From Bactrocera neohumeralis (Eukaryota > Arthropoda > Insecta > Diptera > Tephritidae): 64,000 nt of DNA. Of the stretch, positions 54,737 to 64,000 are shown in pieces. Position 1 is the stretch's first letter. Each line of letters opens with the position of its first letter. Where the stretch lies: contig NC_065921.1 in the NCBI RefSeq assembly GCF_024586455.1, forward strand, positions 27,587,135 to 27,651,134, given 5' to 3'. The position numbers were made by a program, and so were the translations under genes. The notes beneath the pieces are model-generated. The model ran no database searches and was not told the origin of the DNA. It saw only the letters and a program-made list of their open reading frames with translations.

Positions 54737-56184
54737 ACAGGTCAATTGAAAAGTCCTCGGCGTACCATAGTAAACACATTTTATTAGCAAAACTCGTTTT
54801 CTTATAAAACATAGCTTCCTTCATGCATTGATTATGGCGACAGACCAAAATTTCGATACTATTTTTTTATTCAAATTCCTCCTTTGCTTCAAAATAGGCC
54901 TCAGTTTCGGCGATCGCCTCTTCATTCGACAAAAATTTCTTTCCAGTGAGCATTCTTTTGAGATCTGAGAACGGAAAATAGTCGCTCGAGGCCAGATCTA
55001 GAAAATACCGAGGATACGATAGTAACTCGAAACACAATTCATGAATTTTTGTTATCGTTTTCTCATAGCGTTGAACTTGTCAAAAGCTTTTGACACAGTC
55101 AATCACACAACGCTGTTTAAGTATATTGAAAAATCTACGTTCCCTCTAGAGTTAAAGAGGTGGACTATAAACTACCTGAACGGTCAGCAATCATGCTTCC
55201 TTTTTTGAGGTAAAAACTTTAAATTGAGAAGAATTAAAGGGGGGGTTTCCGCAGGGTGGTGTCCTTTTCCCATCGCTGTTTAATTTCTACATATGGAAAC
55301 TCCTTCCTCGCTGAATGGAACCTAAGACTCTCCCTCACTTAATCCACAGCGACCATATTCACAAACTGGTCGAAGAAGTAAAGACTTAACCTTAATATTG
55401 CAGTCGATGGCGTTAAAATTTTCACTACTTCTAACTCAATAGCCATAAGATTTTAGGTGTACACTCGACAGCCTATTCTTCCCTCCTCACATGACAGCGA
55501 TTATTGCTAAAGTGCAGAGCCGCAACAAAATCCTCAAGTCGCTAGCCGGCAGCATATGGAGAAAAGACAAAGAAACTTTGGTGGCAACATACCATACATA
55601 GCAATTGGCCGACCGGTCTTTAACTACGCCGAAACAATATGGTCGCCTGGATGTAGTGAAACGCAGATGAGAAAGCTACAGACATGTCTGAACAATGCAT
55701 TCCGGACTATAAAGCGATGCCTCTTGATGTCTCCTATCGAACATCTGCACTGTGAGGCCCGCATGCTTCTAGTTAAGGAGCATAATGAACTCCTATCAAA
55801 GCAGTTTCTGTTGAGTTGTTTTCGTAGAAATCATCCCTGCCTCCTTGGAGCATCAAGAAGTTCTGCCTCAACTACGTCGACAACATAAAACAATACGTCG
55901 CACACACTTCGAGCGCAACTAATTTCAGACATGCACTGACCGCCTTTCACCGTAGATCTATAAGCCCCTTCACCGACTCCCTCTCAGTGGCGTACTTGGA
56001 GTGAAACCACCACCCATTGCAGACGAAGAGCTCGAGTTGCCACGAGAATCGAGATGACCCATGACGTGTGGAAAGCTGTCAAATTTATAGATCTTTTGAA
56101 GATTAGGGCTAACTAAAAACCATATGGATTTAATTCTAGTAGCGCCTTATATGTGTAAAGCCAGGGACTTTTCAATTGACCTGT
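54737..56184 (-). mobile_element. Mariner family A copy 2, with terminal repeats and TA duplication, containing LINE sequence
   Basis: Terminal inverted repeats ACAGGTCAATTGAAAAGTCC (54737) and GGGACTTTTCAATTGACCTG plus T (to 56184) are flanked on both sides by TA. The minus strand at 54850-55055 reads ELCFELLSYPRYFLDLASSD, DLKRMLTGKKFLSNEEAIAE and TEAYFEAKEEFE, the transposase C-terminus with the third Asp. 56065-56184 is the 5' end of the element. In between lies plus-strand Jockey-like LINE sequence; most of the transposase gene is missing. Confidence 0.85.
55056..56064 (+). pseudogene. Jockey-like LINE polymerase relic (copy 2) inside a mariner
   Basis: Plus strand: SKAFDTVNHTTLFKYIEKST (motif A), FPLELKRWTINYLNGQQSCF, RRIKGG.SAGWC (motif B, GVPQGG in intact elements), a lost YADD region, then AKVQSRNKILKSLAGSIWRK. 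The open frame at 55556-55888 gives FNYAETIWSPGCSETQMRKL and EARMLLVKEHNELLSKQFLL, and the C-terminus reads GVKPPPIADEELELPRE. The 5' ORF1/endonuclease and 3' tail are both missing. Related to 31854-32475. Confidence 0.8.
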
Positions 56185-59100
56185 TAAGGTTAAGTTAGAT
56201 GTCAAGTTATTTATTTTAAGTCAAATTCAAATCATGCTACGTTAAGTCAAATTACACTAAGATCAGAAATATGCAATATTTTTAACAACTTGCATAGAGT
56301 AATGATAAATATTTGGTATCTAAAATTGGCAGCCAAATACCCCCATTACAGCGCTACCCAATTTAGTGAGGCGTAAGTTGGAAACGTGTAGCGCAAAATA
56401 TTCACCAGCCACGGCGCCATGGCCAAGCAAAGCCGTAAAGCATAAAAATTCATTATACAACACACATTTGAAAGGCAGATTTCAGCAGCAACGACAAATT
56501 GAAGGGATTTTCATTAGTTCCTACTATTTATTTGTTGTTCCAACGGCTTGTTTTTTTTTTCTCCTTCTCCTTCTGCAAACAATTTATCAATTTTTATTTA
56601 ATTCGCCCGCGTCGAAAAAGAAACAACAAATGCGCGCAAACGCCTTTTGTTACGCGCTACGATTTCGTATGCAAAGCTTAAGCAGGCGGCGCGGCGTGAT
56701 GTTGTTGCCGTGCGCCGGCAAGCATAGTGCCTGATCTTTCACAAACTCTCTCTGCCACTGACGTCGCGCTCTCTCTTTTCGCTATTTTAGATAAAACATC
56801 GATTTTTACGACGTCAAGGTCGTCAAACTAGTTTGTTGCTGTGACAATCATATTATTAAAACCATGACGTTGGCGATCGTTTGGCACACTTGGCGCCGTT
56901 TTGAAGTCGGGCGCGCGCGCACATTCGCACGCACACACAGCAACATACATGTGTGTGTGTGTGCGTTTTTATGTGAGTGGTTAGTGATTTTTCTATTTTG
57001 CTAACCACATACTTTGTTCTATTGATCGGTGCTCTTGGTGTGTGTGTGTTTGTGTGTGTGGCGAGATTTCTTCGACCATAAATGGAAGTTGAACGCGAGA
57101 CATAACAATAACAACAGCAGTAGCTATAGAAATTTCTCAACAGCTCGCGGTTATCAGCGCGACAAACATCCGTCTCACTGTGCGCAGTCACTCGGCGCTT
57201 GGCGGTATTTAGCTCGCAGCGTTAAGCTAATAGCAGTGTCTGCGCGCGCGCGCCAAGCTTCGCAAAACAACGTGAGGCTGCTGGCGTTGCTCGCAACGAA
57301 AGCGCTAAGCGTCAAGTGCACTTTTGCATGCGACGGCGGCTGCAACGTGAGAGTGCCCTAAAGCGTCACTCGTTGCGCGTCGTTCGCAGTGCTGGCGCCA
57401 ATTCCACGAACTAACTAAGCGTCGCGGTAAGCAAGACGTCAGCGGCACAGAATCCTATCACTGAAACGATTGACGTTTCACATGTCCGCGCTCAAGTTAA
57501 AACCAAGCGCGCTACTCAATTGTCGTTTGTTCTCCAGCGCTGCTTGCGGTGTTCAGCTCGACGCCTGCCAGCGCGCATTAATAAATCATGGCGCGCTTGA
57601 TATGTTGATGCCTTTAAGTGGCGCTAAGCTGCTTTCCTAAGTAGCTGAAATGCTGCAAATGACATAAAGTAGCCTAAAAAAAGCGCCAACAAAACAGCCA
57701 AAACACTTTTTTGAACGCGCCGCATGCCATTAACTATCATATGCGCTAGCGTAAGGACGATGGCGCAGGCGCAGACCAAATTTTAGACTGCGCTTTTCGT
57801 TTTGTGAATTTTCTATGCTCCTACTAACAAAATAGCATAATATACATGACTATTTAATTTGTGTTTACTTATGCGCTTCGGCAAGCGCTCAGTTTTTTCT
57901 GGGTTCAAATTACTTGTTTTAGTATTTGTTTCCAATGCGCGCTCTGCAAAACCATTGCTTGTATGGTCGCGCTCACCAACACTCAGCGCGCGCTCTGGCT
58001 TGCTCTACCGCCGCGTTCCACTGCGCCAACGCTGGCAACCCTATAGGACGGCGCGTTGCCGCGCTGATCAGCGCTATTAACATTCAACCCGCCAATAATT
58101 TTTTTAAGTGGGCGTAACCAAAAACACGCTGGCGCCACCTTCATTGTTGACGTTGTCTGTACAACAACAATGGCAAGCACATGCGGCGCGCACACATTTT
58201 GTTATTGTTATGAATATTAACTTGATTTGCTGGCCGTTTTTATTAACTTTTCTTTTGTTTTGTTAATATGTCGCTCATGGCGCGCGGTGTTGCGCCGGCT
58301 CTTGGCGCTTACCAAAAATCGCCTTTACTTTTGTTACAAGACGGCGGCGCTTAAAGCGAAATCGGATCATTACGCAGTGGATTCGTAAACAATTTGAGCT
58401 GGATTTGTAATCGAATTTATGTTTTGACTGTTGGTTTTGTTGTTGTTGTTGTTGTTTCTGTTGCATGTGTGGCTGTGTGGTCTTCTGTGTGTGTATTGCC
58501 AGCGGCAGGGACGCATGCGCATGGCGTTTGTTGCAAGCTTATGCGCGCTGCACCGGCCAAATTGGATTTAATGGCGTTATATGTGTGTATATATGTTTGT
58601 ATATATGCGAAAGTGTGTGTACGCATATTTATTTTTTTTAATTTTTTTTAATTATTTTTTTATTTTTTTATTTTCTTTTTAATTTTTTTTTAATTTTTTT
58701 TTTTTAATTTTTTTTTTGTTTTTTTTTTTTAAGCAGCGCGCTATCTTTATCTCCATTTATATATTTAATATACACATATACACTCTCATATATACACACA
58801 TACAAACACACATACCTGCACTTCGCCACGCGCTCGTTAATTTGTCGACTCGTAAAATTCATTTTATGCTTATATGAAATTATTATTCTTCATAAAATTA
58901 AAATTATGGCTTCATCTCGCCAATTTGACACAAAATGCTATGGCGTCTATGGCTGAATAAGCAGCTGCATGCAAACACACACACATACATACAGCTATGA
59001 GCATTAATACTAATTCTCCGTAAAGCTAATCATAAAGTCATAAAGCGTTATTTAAATAAATACATTGCATATTAATCGGCGCTTTAAGCTTTCTAACGAA

Positions 59101-59640
59101 ATATAGAAAAAGAAGAAGAAGCAGCAGCAGCAGCCAAAACAAAAATTTAACTAATTCTTAATCTAAAATTTTAAATCGAAATTATTTAATTTATATGTAA
59201 ATGCATATACGTAATACATATGTGTGCATATGTATGTAGTCTCACACACTTATATGTATGTGTGTATGTGTGCGTATGTCTATTTATATGCCTATAAGTA
59301 AACTTAATCCGCGCATTTATATGCGTCAAAGCGTGGCGAATCGGCATTACCTGTTCTATTCGCCTGCTTATGCATATTTATGTGTGTGTGTGTGTGTTTC
59401 TTAAATCATCGGGTCAGGTTACCGAAACTCTAAAAAAAAACAACGACGAGCACACAGGTACTATTTATTGAAAATTCGTACGGAAATTTATGGAATTGAT
59501 TTCTTTTGTTGAACGCAGACACAGATTGATATAAATAATAATACAATAATAATAATAATAACCGCAACAACAATAATAATATTGTTAAAAGTAATAACAA
59601 CTAAAAAAGATAAAAAAGTATTGCACCAAAAATCATAAAT
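56185..59640. other. Single-copy intronic block with a GCGC-rich core
   Basis: 56185-56690 is AT-rich. 56690-58350 is unusually rich in CG and GCGC words (for example 56905-56920 and 57240-57252) with GT runs at 56950-56963 and 57037-57060. 58625-58735 is a T-rich tract with scattered A. 59100-59600 has AAG/AGC and AAT repeats. Frames up to 111 codons show no domain. No VWC-type exon was seen. The CpG-rich part may be regulatory or an alternative promoter, which the sequence alone cannot show. Confidence 0.45.
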
Positions 59641-59642
59641 AA

Positions 59643-59745
59643 AAATATTTTTATACAAAAACTTGATTTCGATCGTTCCTTTTGTATGACAGTTATATGC
59701 TATAGAGATACGATATTTGCCGTTTCAAAAATTGCGTTTCCGAAA
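59643..59745 (-). mobile_element. INE-1/DINE-1-like fragment
   Basis: ATACAAAAACTTGATTTCGA, TCGTTCCTTTTGTATGACAG and TTATATGCTATAGAGATACG match one internal unit of the family in minus orientation. Both ends are missing. Confidence 0.6.
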
Positions 59746-59759
59746 TTTTAAATAAAACG

Positions 59760-60440
59760 CGAATATAATTATTCAACAATATTTCTTTTGTCGCCTTCAA
59801 AGTAATCCACACCACATGTAATACACTTATGCCAACGATTTTCCAGTCCTCGAAACACTTTCCATAAGTACTTTTTGGAATGGTCTTCAGCTCCTTCAGC
59901 GAATGTTGTTTTATCTCTTCGATCAACTGAAAACGGAGTTCCACGAAGCGTTAATTTCAATTTGGGTAACAAGAAAAACTCACACGGAGCCAAATCTGGT
60001 GAATTCGGTGATTGAGCGATGGTATTCATTGCGTTTTTGGCTTTAAATTTTGTCACAATCGTACTATTTTTGAAAAAATTACAACTTTATCGGGACGAGT
60101 CGAGCAAGAACGCGTTTCACACGCAAAATATCCATTAAATCATTCGAACGCACTCGCTCTCTTGCCTTCTCTCTAACAGTTGCCTGACGATTTTTAAGCA
60201 CCATATCCTTCACTTTTTTAATATTTTCATCAGTTGGAGAGCTCGAAGATCGTCCAGAAAGAGGCATGCCTACAACGATCTCTCGGCCATCTTTGAAGAC
60301 TTTGTACCCCTCGTAGGCTTGTGTTTTTGATAAAACTGAACCACCGTAAACCTTTTACAACAAAAATTTCCAGAAAACTATTTTAAACTCGGCCTTTGCG
60401 ACGCTTTTCCGGTGACAACTCAGAAAAAAGTTGCACCCGT
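59760..60440 (-). mobile_element. Mariner relic, internally deleted (family G)
   Basis: The minus strand reads GRSSSSPTDENIKKVKDMVL and KNRQATVREKARERVRSNDL (helix-turn-helix region), RVKRVLARLVPIKL, then after a deletion of the first two catalytic blocks KFKAKNAMNTIAQSPNSPDL, APCEFFLLPKLKLTLRGTPF (third catalytic position is Glu in place of Asp) and a C-terminus with RWHKCI and DYFEGDKRN. About 700 bp remain. A distinct lineage from families A-F by its N-terminal words. Confidence 0.8.
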
Positions 60441-61029
60441 GTTGGCAGGCCAACTCCTTACAGGATCATCTAAAGTGAAACAAATACGTGTTTTAGCTAA
60501 AACCTTAACTTAGAACTTTGACGAAGGAACAAAAAACTGAGAATTGGAGTTTTGGCAGACATTTATACAAAAACATAAAATTTTCAGTGAAAATTTCGCG
60601 ACATTTTTTGTTTTGTCAAACAATGTTGTAATCGAAAAAAATCCTTCATCGAAGTGTTTAAGAATTGTATATCAAAAACCTGTGTAAAATTTCATGAAGA
60701 TCGATTGAGTAGTTCTCGAAAAATCTTGCCAACCGATTCCAAAAACGCAGTTTCGAAAAAACGCGTTTAAAGGCTAGCTTAGCTAGCCTCGAACGCACAA
60801 GTTCTCTAGGCTCTAGAGCTGTTGTACAAGTAGAATTTAATTCGATTTTTTGAAACCCATGTAACCCTTTCTACAGCTGCTGTAAACAAACTGGTTGAGA
60901 GATCGCGCTCATACTTATTTGGTATAGTAAGGGCCCTACCAACTTAGCAAAATACATTTTTGGAAATATTATTTACCCGGGGAATTTAATTACAATTTCC
61001 GGGTGCTTTTTGGTCACAAAAAAAACCCA
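60441..61029. other. Unidentified repeat-like stretch ending in a hairpin
   Basis: 60580-60770 has the feel of a dispersed repeat (TTTCATGAAGATCGATTGAG, AAACGCAGTTTCGAAAAAAC) but no family is assigned. A near-perfect palindrome, AGGCTAGCTTAGCTAGCCT, lies at about 60771-60789. No coding potential. Confidence 0.4.
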
Positions 61030-61545
61030 CAAAATAACTTTGTATGACCGTAAAGTGAAGTTGATCGAGATAGCAGGCACTCTACAGATATCAACTGAAC
61101 GTCTACATCATAACAATCAAAAATATTTGGGTTTGAGAAAGTTCTGTGCAAATCGCTGAAAAACGATCGCATTTGAAGAAAAAGAAAGTGCTGTTTGTAA
61201 CAAGACAATCCACCGTGACACAAGTAAGTGAAAGTGATGGCAAAATTCCAAGAATTGGAATTCAGCATCCAGCGTATTCTGCAGATCTGGCACGCAGAGA
61301 CTATATCCTGTACTCAAATCTCAAAAAATTTCTCGCTGGGGAGAAATTTTCATCGAATGAAGAGGTGATCGCCGAAACTGTGGCCTATTTTGAAGCAAAG
61401 AACAAATCTTACTACAAAAATGGTATCGAAAAGTTTGAGGGCCGCTATAATCAATATATCATCCTTGAAGGGAACTGTGTTGAATAAAAAAAAACGAATT
61501 TTGCCAAAAAATGGTAGGCCGGCGGCTTTTCAATTGACCAGTTTA
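61030..61545 (+). mobile_element. Mariner family A copy 3, internally deleted
   Basis: The plus strand reads LYDRKVKLIEIAGTLQISTE and RLHHNNQKYLGLRKFCANR (helix-turn-helix 2), then a deletion, then SHLKKKKVLFVTRQSTVTQV, where the HQDNA catalytic block is destroyed. The C-terminus is well preserved: HPAYSADLARRDYILYSNLK (third Asp kept), KFSSNEEVIAETVAYFEAKN, KSYYKNGIEKFEGRYNQYII, LEGNCVE, stop. The 3' terminus GGCTTTTCAATTGACCAGTT matches the terminal repeat of the 54737-56184 element. The 5' end is missing. Confidence 0.85.
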
Positions 61546-62934
61546 TATATTGGCTAACTACTGTGCTCAATTTAATACTGGTTCTTCTCAGTTAAAGAAG
61601 TATTTTTTTATTTATAAATTATTTCAAAATCACTTTCAATTTATCAACCCTGCTAGGAACCGAATACATTTTTAATTTGACTTTGACTAAAAAGATCCGG
61701 TAGGACTAGTTAAGTTCAAGTGTAAGTGATTATATATTTCGGATTTGTTGATTAGTGTATACTTAGTTCTTATTTGTAAGATTCTTTTCCAACCGAAAAA
61801 CCAAAAAAATATATTCCGATAGTGGTAGCTAATCAAGTATATAGCTGTTATAAAAATATTTCTCATAAAACCCTTTCAAGGTGGTATAAAAGGTCACCAC
61901 AGAGATGATCAGAGTAGTAAGCACCAATTTTATTTGCAAGTCTGAAGCTTGAAACAATTTCAAGATACTATTTGAACAGTTAGCGAGCTATCTGCAGAGG
62001 ATTTACTTGCTATCGACAGGTATCCACCGACCTCCTCTGTAAATACTTACAAATATAGTATGTACGGGTGAAGTTATTGACGTATTATAGATATATTTTT
62101 AAAGTAGTAACGATATTGAAGAACCATTCGTCCCCCGTTCTTTTAACTTACTCAAGTGGTAATCACCGTATTTGTGCAGTACTCTTGTTGACTGAGTCAA
62201 AACCGGTGTACATTTTCTTCTTAGTCTCCACCTTATGCCACAACTTAAAGCTCTCGCACATAGCAAGAAGCTAATTAATCAGATTACATTGTGTTTGTTT
62301 TTATTTTATTTTATTTTTTCTTATAAAAAGTTCTGGCCAAAACCCTCTGTGGCGCATTAACCTTTTTATCAATTTTATTTTTTCCGCTTGCAATCCGCTC
62401 TGTTGTTATACTTTGTCAGCCAATGATTGCAATCACAAGAACTGACTCGGTTTGACATATTTTCATAAGAGCTTTTAAGTATCTCTTAATTAAAAAGATA
62501 AATCTCTTAATTAAAGTTATGCTCTGTAAAGTTGTGCTGCTTGTAGCAGAGAGATAATAAGATAAACTTAATCGAATGCAAAGAGACGCCAGACAAGATT
62601 TGCATATTACTTAAGCGCCAGTCATAAGAGAGACAGACTAACCAACAGACAGAAAAACAAGCGGCGCACATTAACCCAGTACTAAATAAAATAGAACTGG
62701 TTGGAGAGTAGTGGTAATTGTCTGTGGAGTAAAGCAAAAAACAGGAAAATTGTAACTTCCTTAAATGGACTTGATTTTGATCGTGGTCCGATGTGAACAT
62801 TTTAATCGGAGATTATACCCTTGCTTCAGACAATAATTTATTTATAATTTCATGAAGATATCTCTACCAATGAAAAAGCTTTCCATGTAAACAGATGGCA
62901 GAGAATAGATAATAAATGAAGTTTGTACCGCGAC
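61546..62934. other. Intronic DNA with an INE-1-like scrap
   Basis: A single decayed INE-1-like unit (minus; ACTTGATTTTGATCGTGGTC, AATTTCATGAAGATATCTCT) spans about 62767-62890. The rest is AT-rich with no recognised exon. Confidence 0.4.
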
Positions 62935-63950
62935 CTAAGGTCTATTGAGCTCTTCCCTAAGTCCCAATGACTTACATAGCCCCAGCACATTGATAAATTC
63001 CAATATACTGCTAGGTGCTATTATGCCGTTATGATAACTATTGTAAAACATGAATCCAAGCGTCTTAATCCTGCGTCTGCAGACTACTGTCTCTCAGCCC
63101 TACCGGGAGTCTCCAACTCCAGGTCGCAGACCCGGCAGTTTGCACAGGAGGCTAAGCTCATGTAAAATAAGTGCTTCTTGAGCTTACAATGGCCAGTGTA
63201 GAGAATAGCCGGCATTTGTTTCTAGGGCGATTAATTACAATTTTAAATCTACTGAGGTCGTAAAACTCATTAGAAACTTGGCCTGTCGCATGTCTTGGAG
63301 TTGTTGTCAATATTTCTCGCCTGCTCTTTTCTCCCTGCTGAACAGCTCCTATATGATATGAGAACCAACCGCAATAAAGTGTCCCGGTACTACCATTTTG
63401 GTGGAAGCTGCAGAGCCGAACTCGTCAGCCAATTCATTCCCGACTATATCCTTGTGAACGGGCACCCAGATAAGGTACACTTTGTTACGAACTGATAGCC
63501 TGTTCAGCCGTTCTATATACACTCCTGCTGTAGTAGCGATTTAATCTCATAAGCAGAGATCGCTTTAGGTGAAGCTTAAATATTTCTGAGTATGGCGATA
63601 CTTTCGTTACTCGGTAGAGATTTATCTCTACATGCCGACTTATAGCAAAGACTTTTGCTTGGAATATGCTCGGAAAACTTCACACAGATATAGAGAGTTT
63701 GATACATGGTCCTGCGACTGCCGCACCAATTTCTTCCGACGTTTTCGAACCGTCGGTGTAACACTAGATTGCGGTATCCCTAAGCAGTAGTTCGAGAGTG
63801 AAATATTTTCATGCAGCCTTACTGCTAAGAATAACTTTAAACTTTCTAGTAAAGTTTACCCTTTTGGGTGCCATGCAGCATCACTCTCACCGGTTGGGAG
63901 GTGCCAGGTGCACCATGACTAGGTACCTGCGGTTTGCAGAAAATGCAGGT
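62935..63950 (-). pseudogene. RNase H-type LINE polymerase relic (I/R1/LOA group)
   Basis: The minus strand from about 63760 reads CYTDGSKTSEEIGAAVAGPC (RNase H catalytic YTDGS), FPSIFQAKVFAISRHVEINL (catalytic Glu region degraded), KVYLIWVPVHKDIVGNELAD (HKGIxGNExAD block), then LYTGHCKLKKHLFYMSLASC, ANCRVCDLELETPG (Cys-rich knuckle remnant) and the end LEFINVLGLCKSLGLREELN. Frameshifts and stops separate the blocks. The order RNase H then zinc knuckle is that of I/R1/LOA LINEs. The reverse transcriptase would lie to the right of the window or is lost. Confidence 0.78.
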
Positions 63951-63951
63951 G

Positions 63952-64000
63952 ATTCCGATCGTTCAGTTTGTATGGTCCATTTTCAGTAGTCCCATAGCGG
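63952..64000 (-). mobile_element. INE-1/DINE-1-like fragment cut by window end
   Basis: TGATTCCGATCGTTCAGTTT and GTATGG match the start of an internal unit of the family. The rest lies outside or diverges. Confidence 0.45.

Overview
The window looks like nuclear DNA of a true fly (Diptera), most likely a tephritid fruit fly. The grounds are the AT-rich composition, the (CA)n, (GTAT)n and (TTG)n microsatellites, spliced coding sequence with GT-AG junctions, and a dense layer of decayed mariner, LINE and INE-1-like repeats. One dispersed repeat with a core like CTTGGCCGG..ATAAA..CGGGT occurs four times and resembles, from memory, a repeat widespread in tephritid sequences. Nothing prokaryotic, viral or organellar was seen.

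Only one host gene can be supported. Exon 1 (25495-26002) and exon 2 (44662-44750), both on the + strand, join in frame across an 18.66-kb intron. Together they encode a Gln/Thr-rich N-terminus, a hydrophobic secretion segment, and the first half of a von Willebrand factor C domain. The NEGEV motif and the C-x2-C-x-C pattern resemble the first VWC domain of crossveinless-2/BMPER, a secreted BMP modulator. The remaining exons lie beyond the right edge, so intron 2 covers 44751 to the window end.

Layout. 1-25.3 kb is presumed upstream DNA: a palindrome-rich tandem duplication (1-405), low-complexity single-copy blocks (406-2180, 4.6-7.8 kb, 9.4-10.6 kb, 19.4-21.3 kb), and islands of LINE and mariner relics between them. 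26-44.66 kb is intron 1. It holds INE-1-like, mariner and LINE pieces, a MITE nested inside a mariner (38200-38677), and two single-copy blocks (about 36.2-37.3 and 40.6-41.9 kb). 44.75-64 kb is intron 2. It holds a transposon only 41 bp past the splice donor, several LINE fragments, an INE-1-like element carrying a 22-bp minisatellite, a near-full-length mariner pseudogene (52046-53200), a mariner bounded by TA dinucleotides that contains Jockey-like LINE sequence (54737-56184), and a CpG/GCGC-rich block (about 56.7-58.35 kb).

The elements fall into families that recur in the window. There is an RTE-like LINE in at least six places, an RNase H-bearing LOA/I/R1-type LINE group, a Jockey-like LINE (2 copies), seven distinguishable mariner lineages, and a DDE transposon family with an AGGGTGATCC-type terminus (5 copies). 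All appear inactivated. Family names are from recognition of protein motifs, not from database searches.
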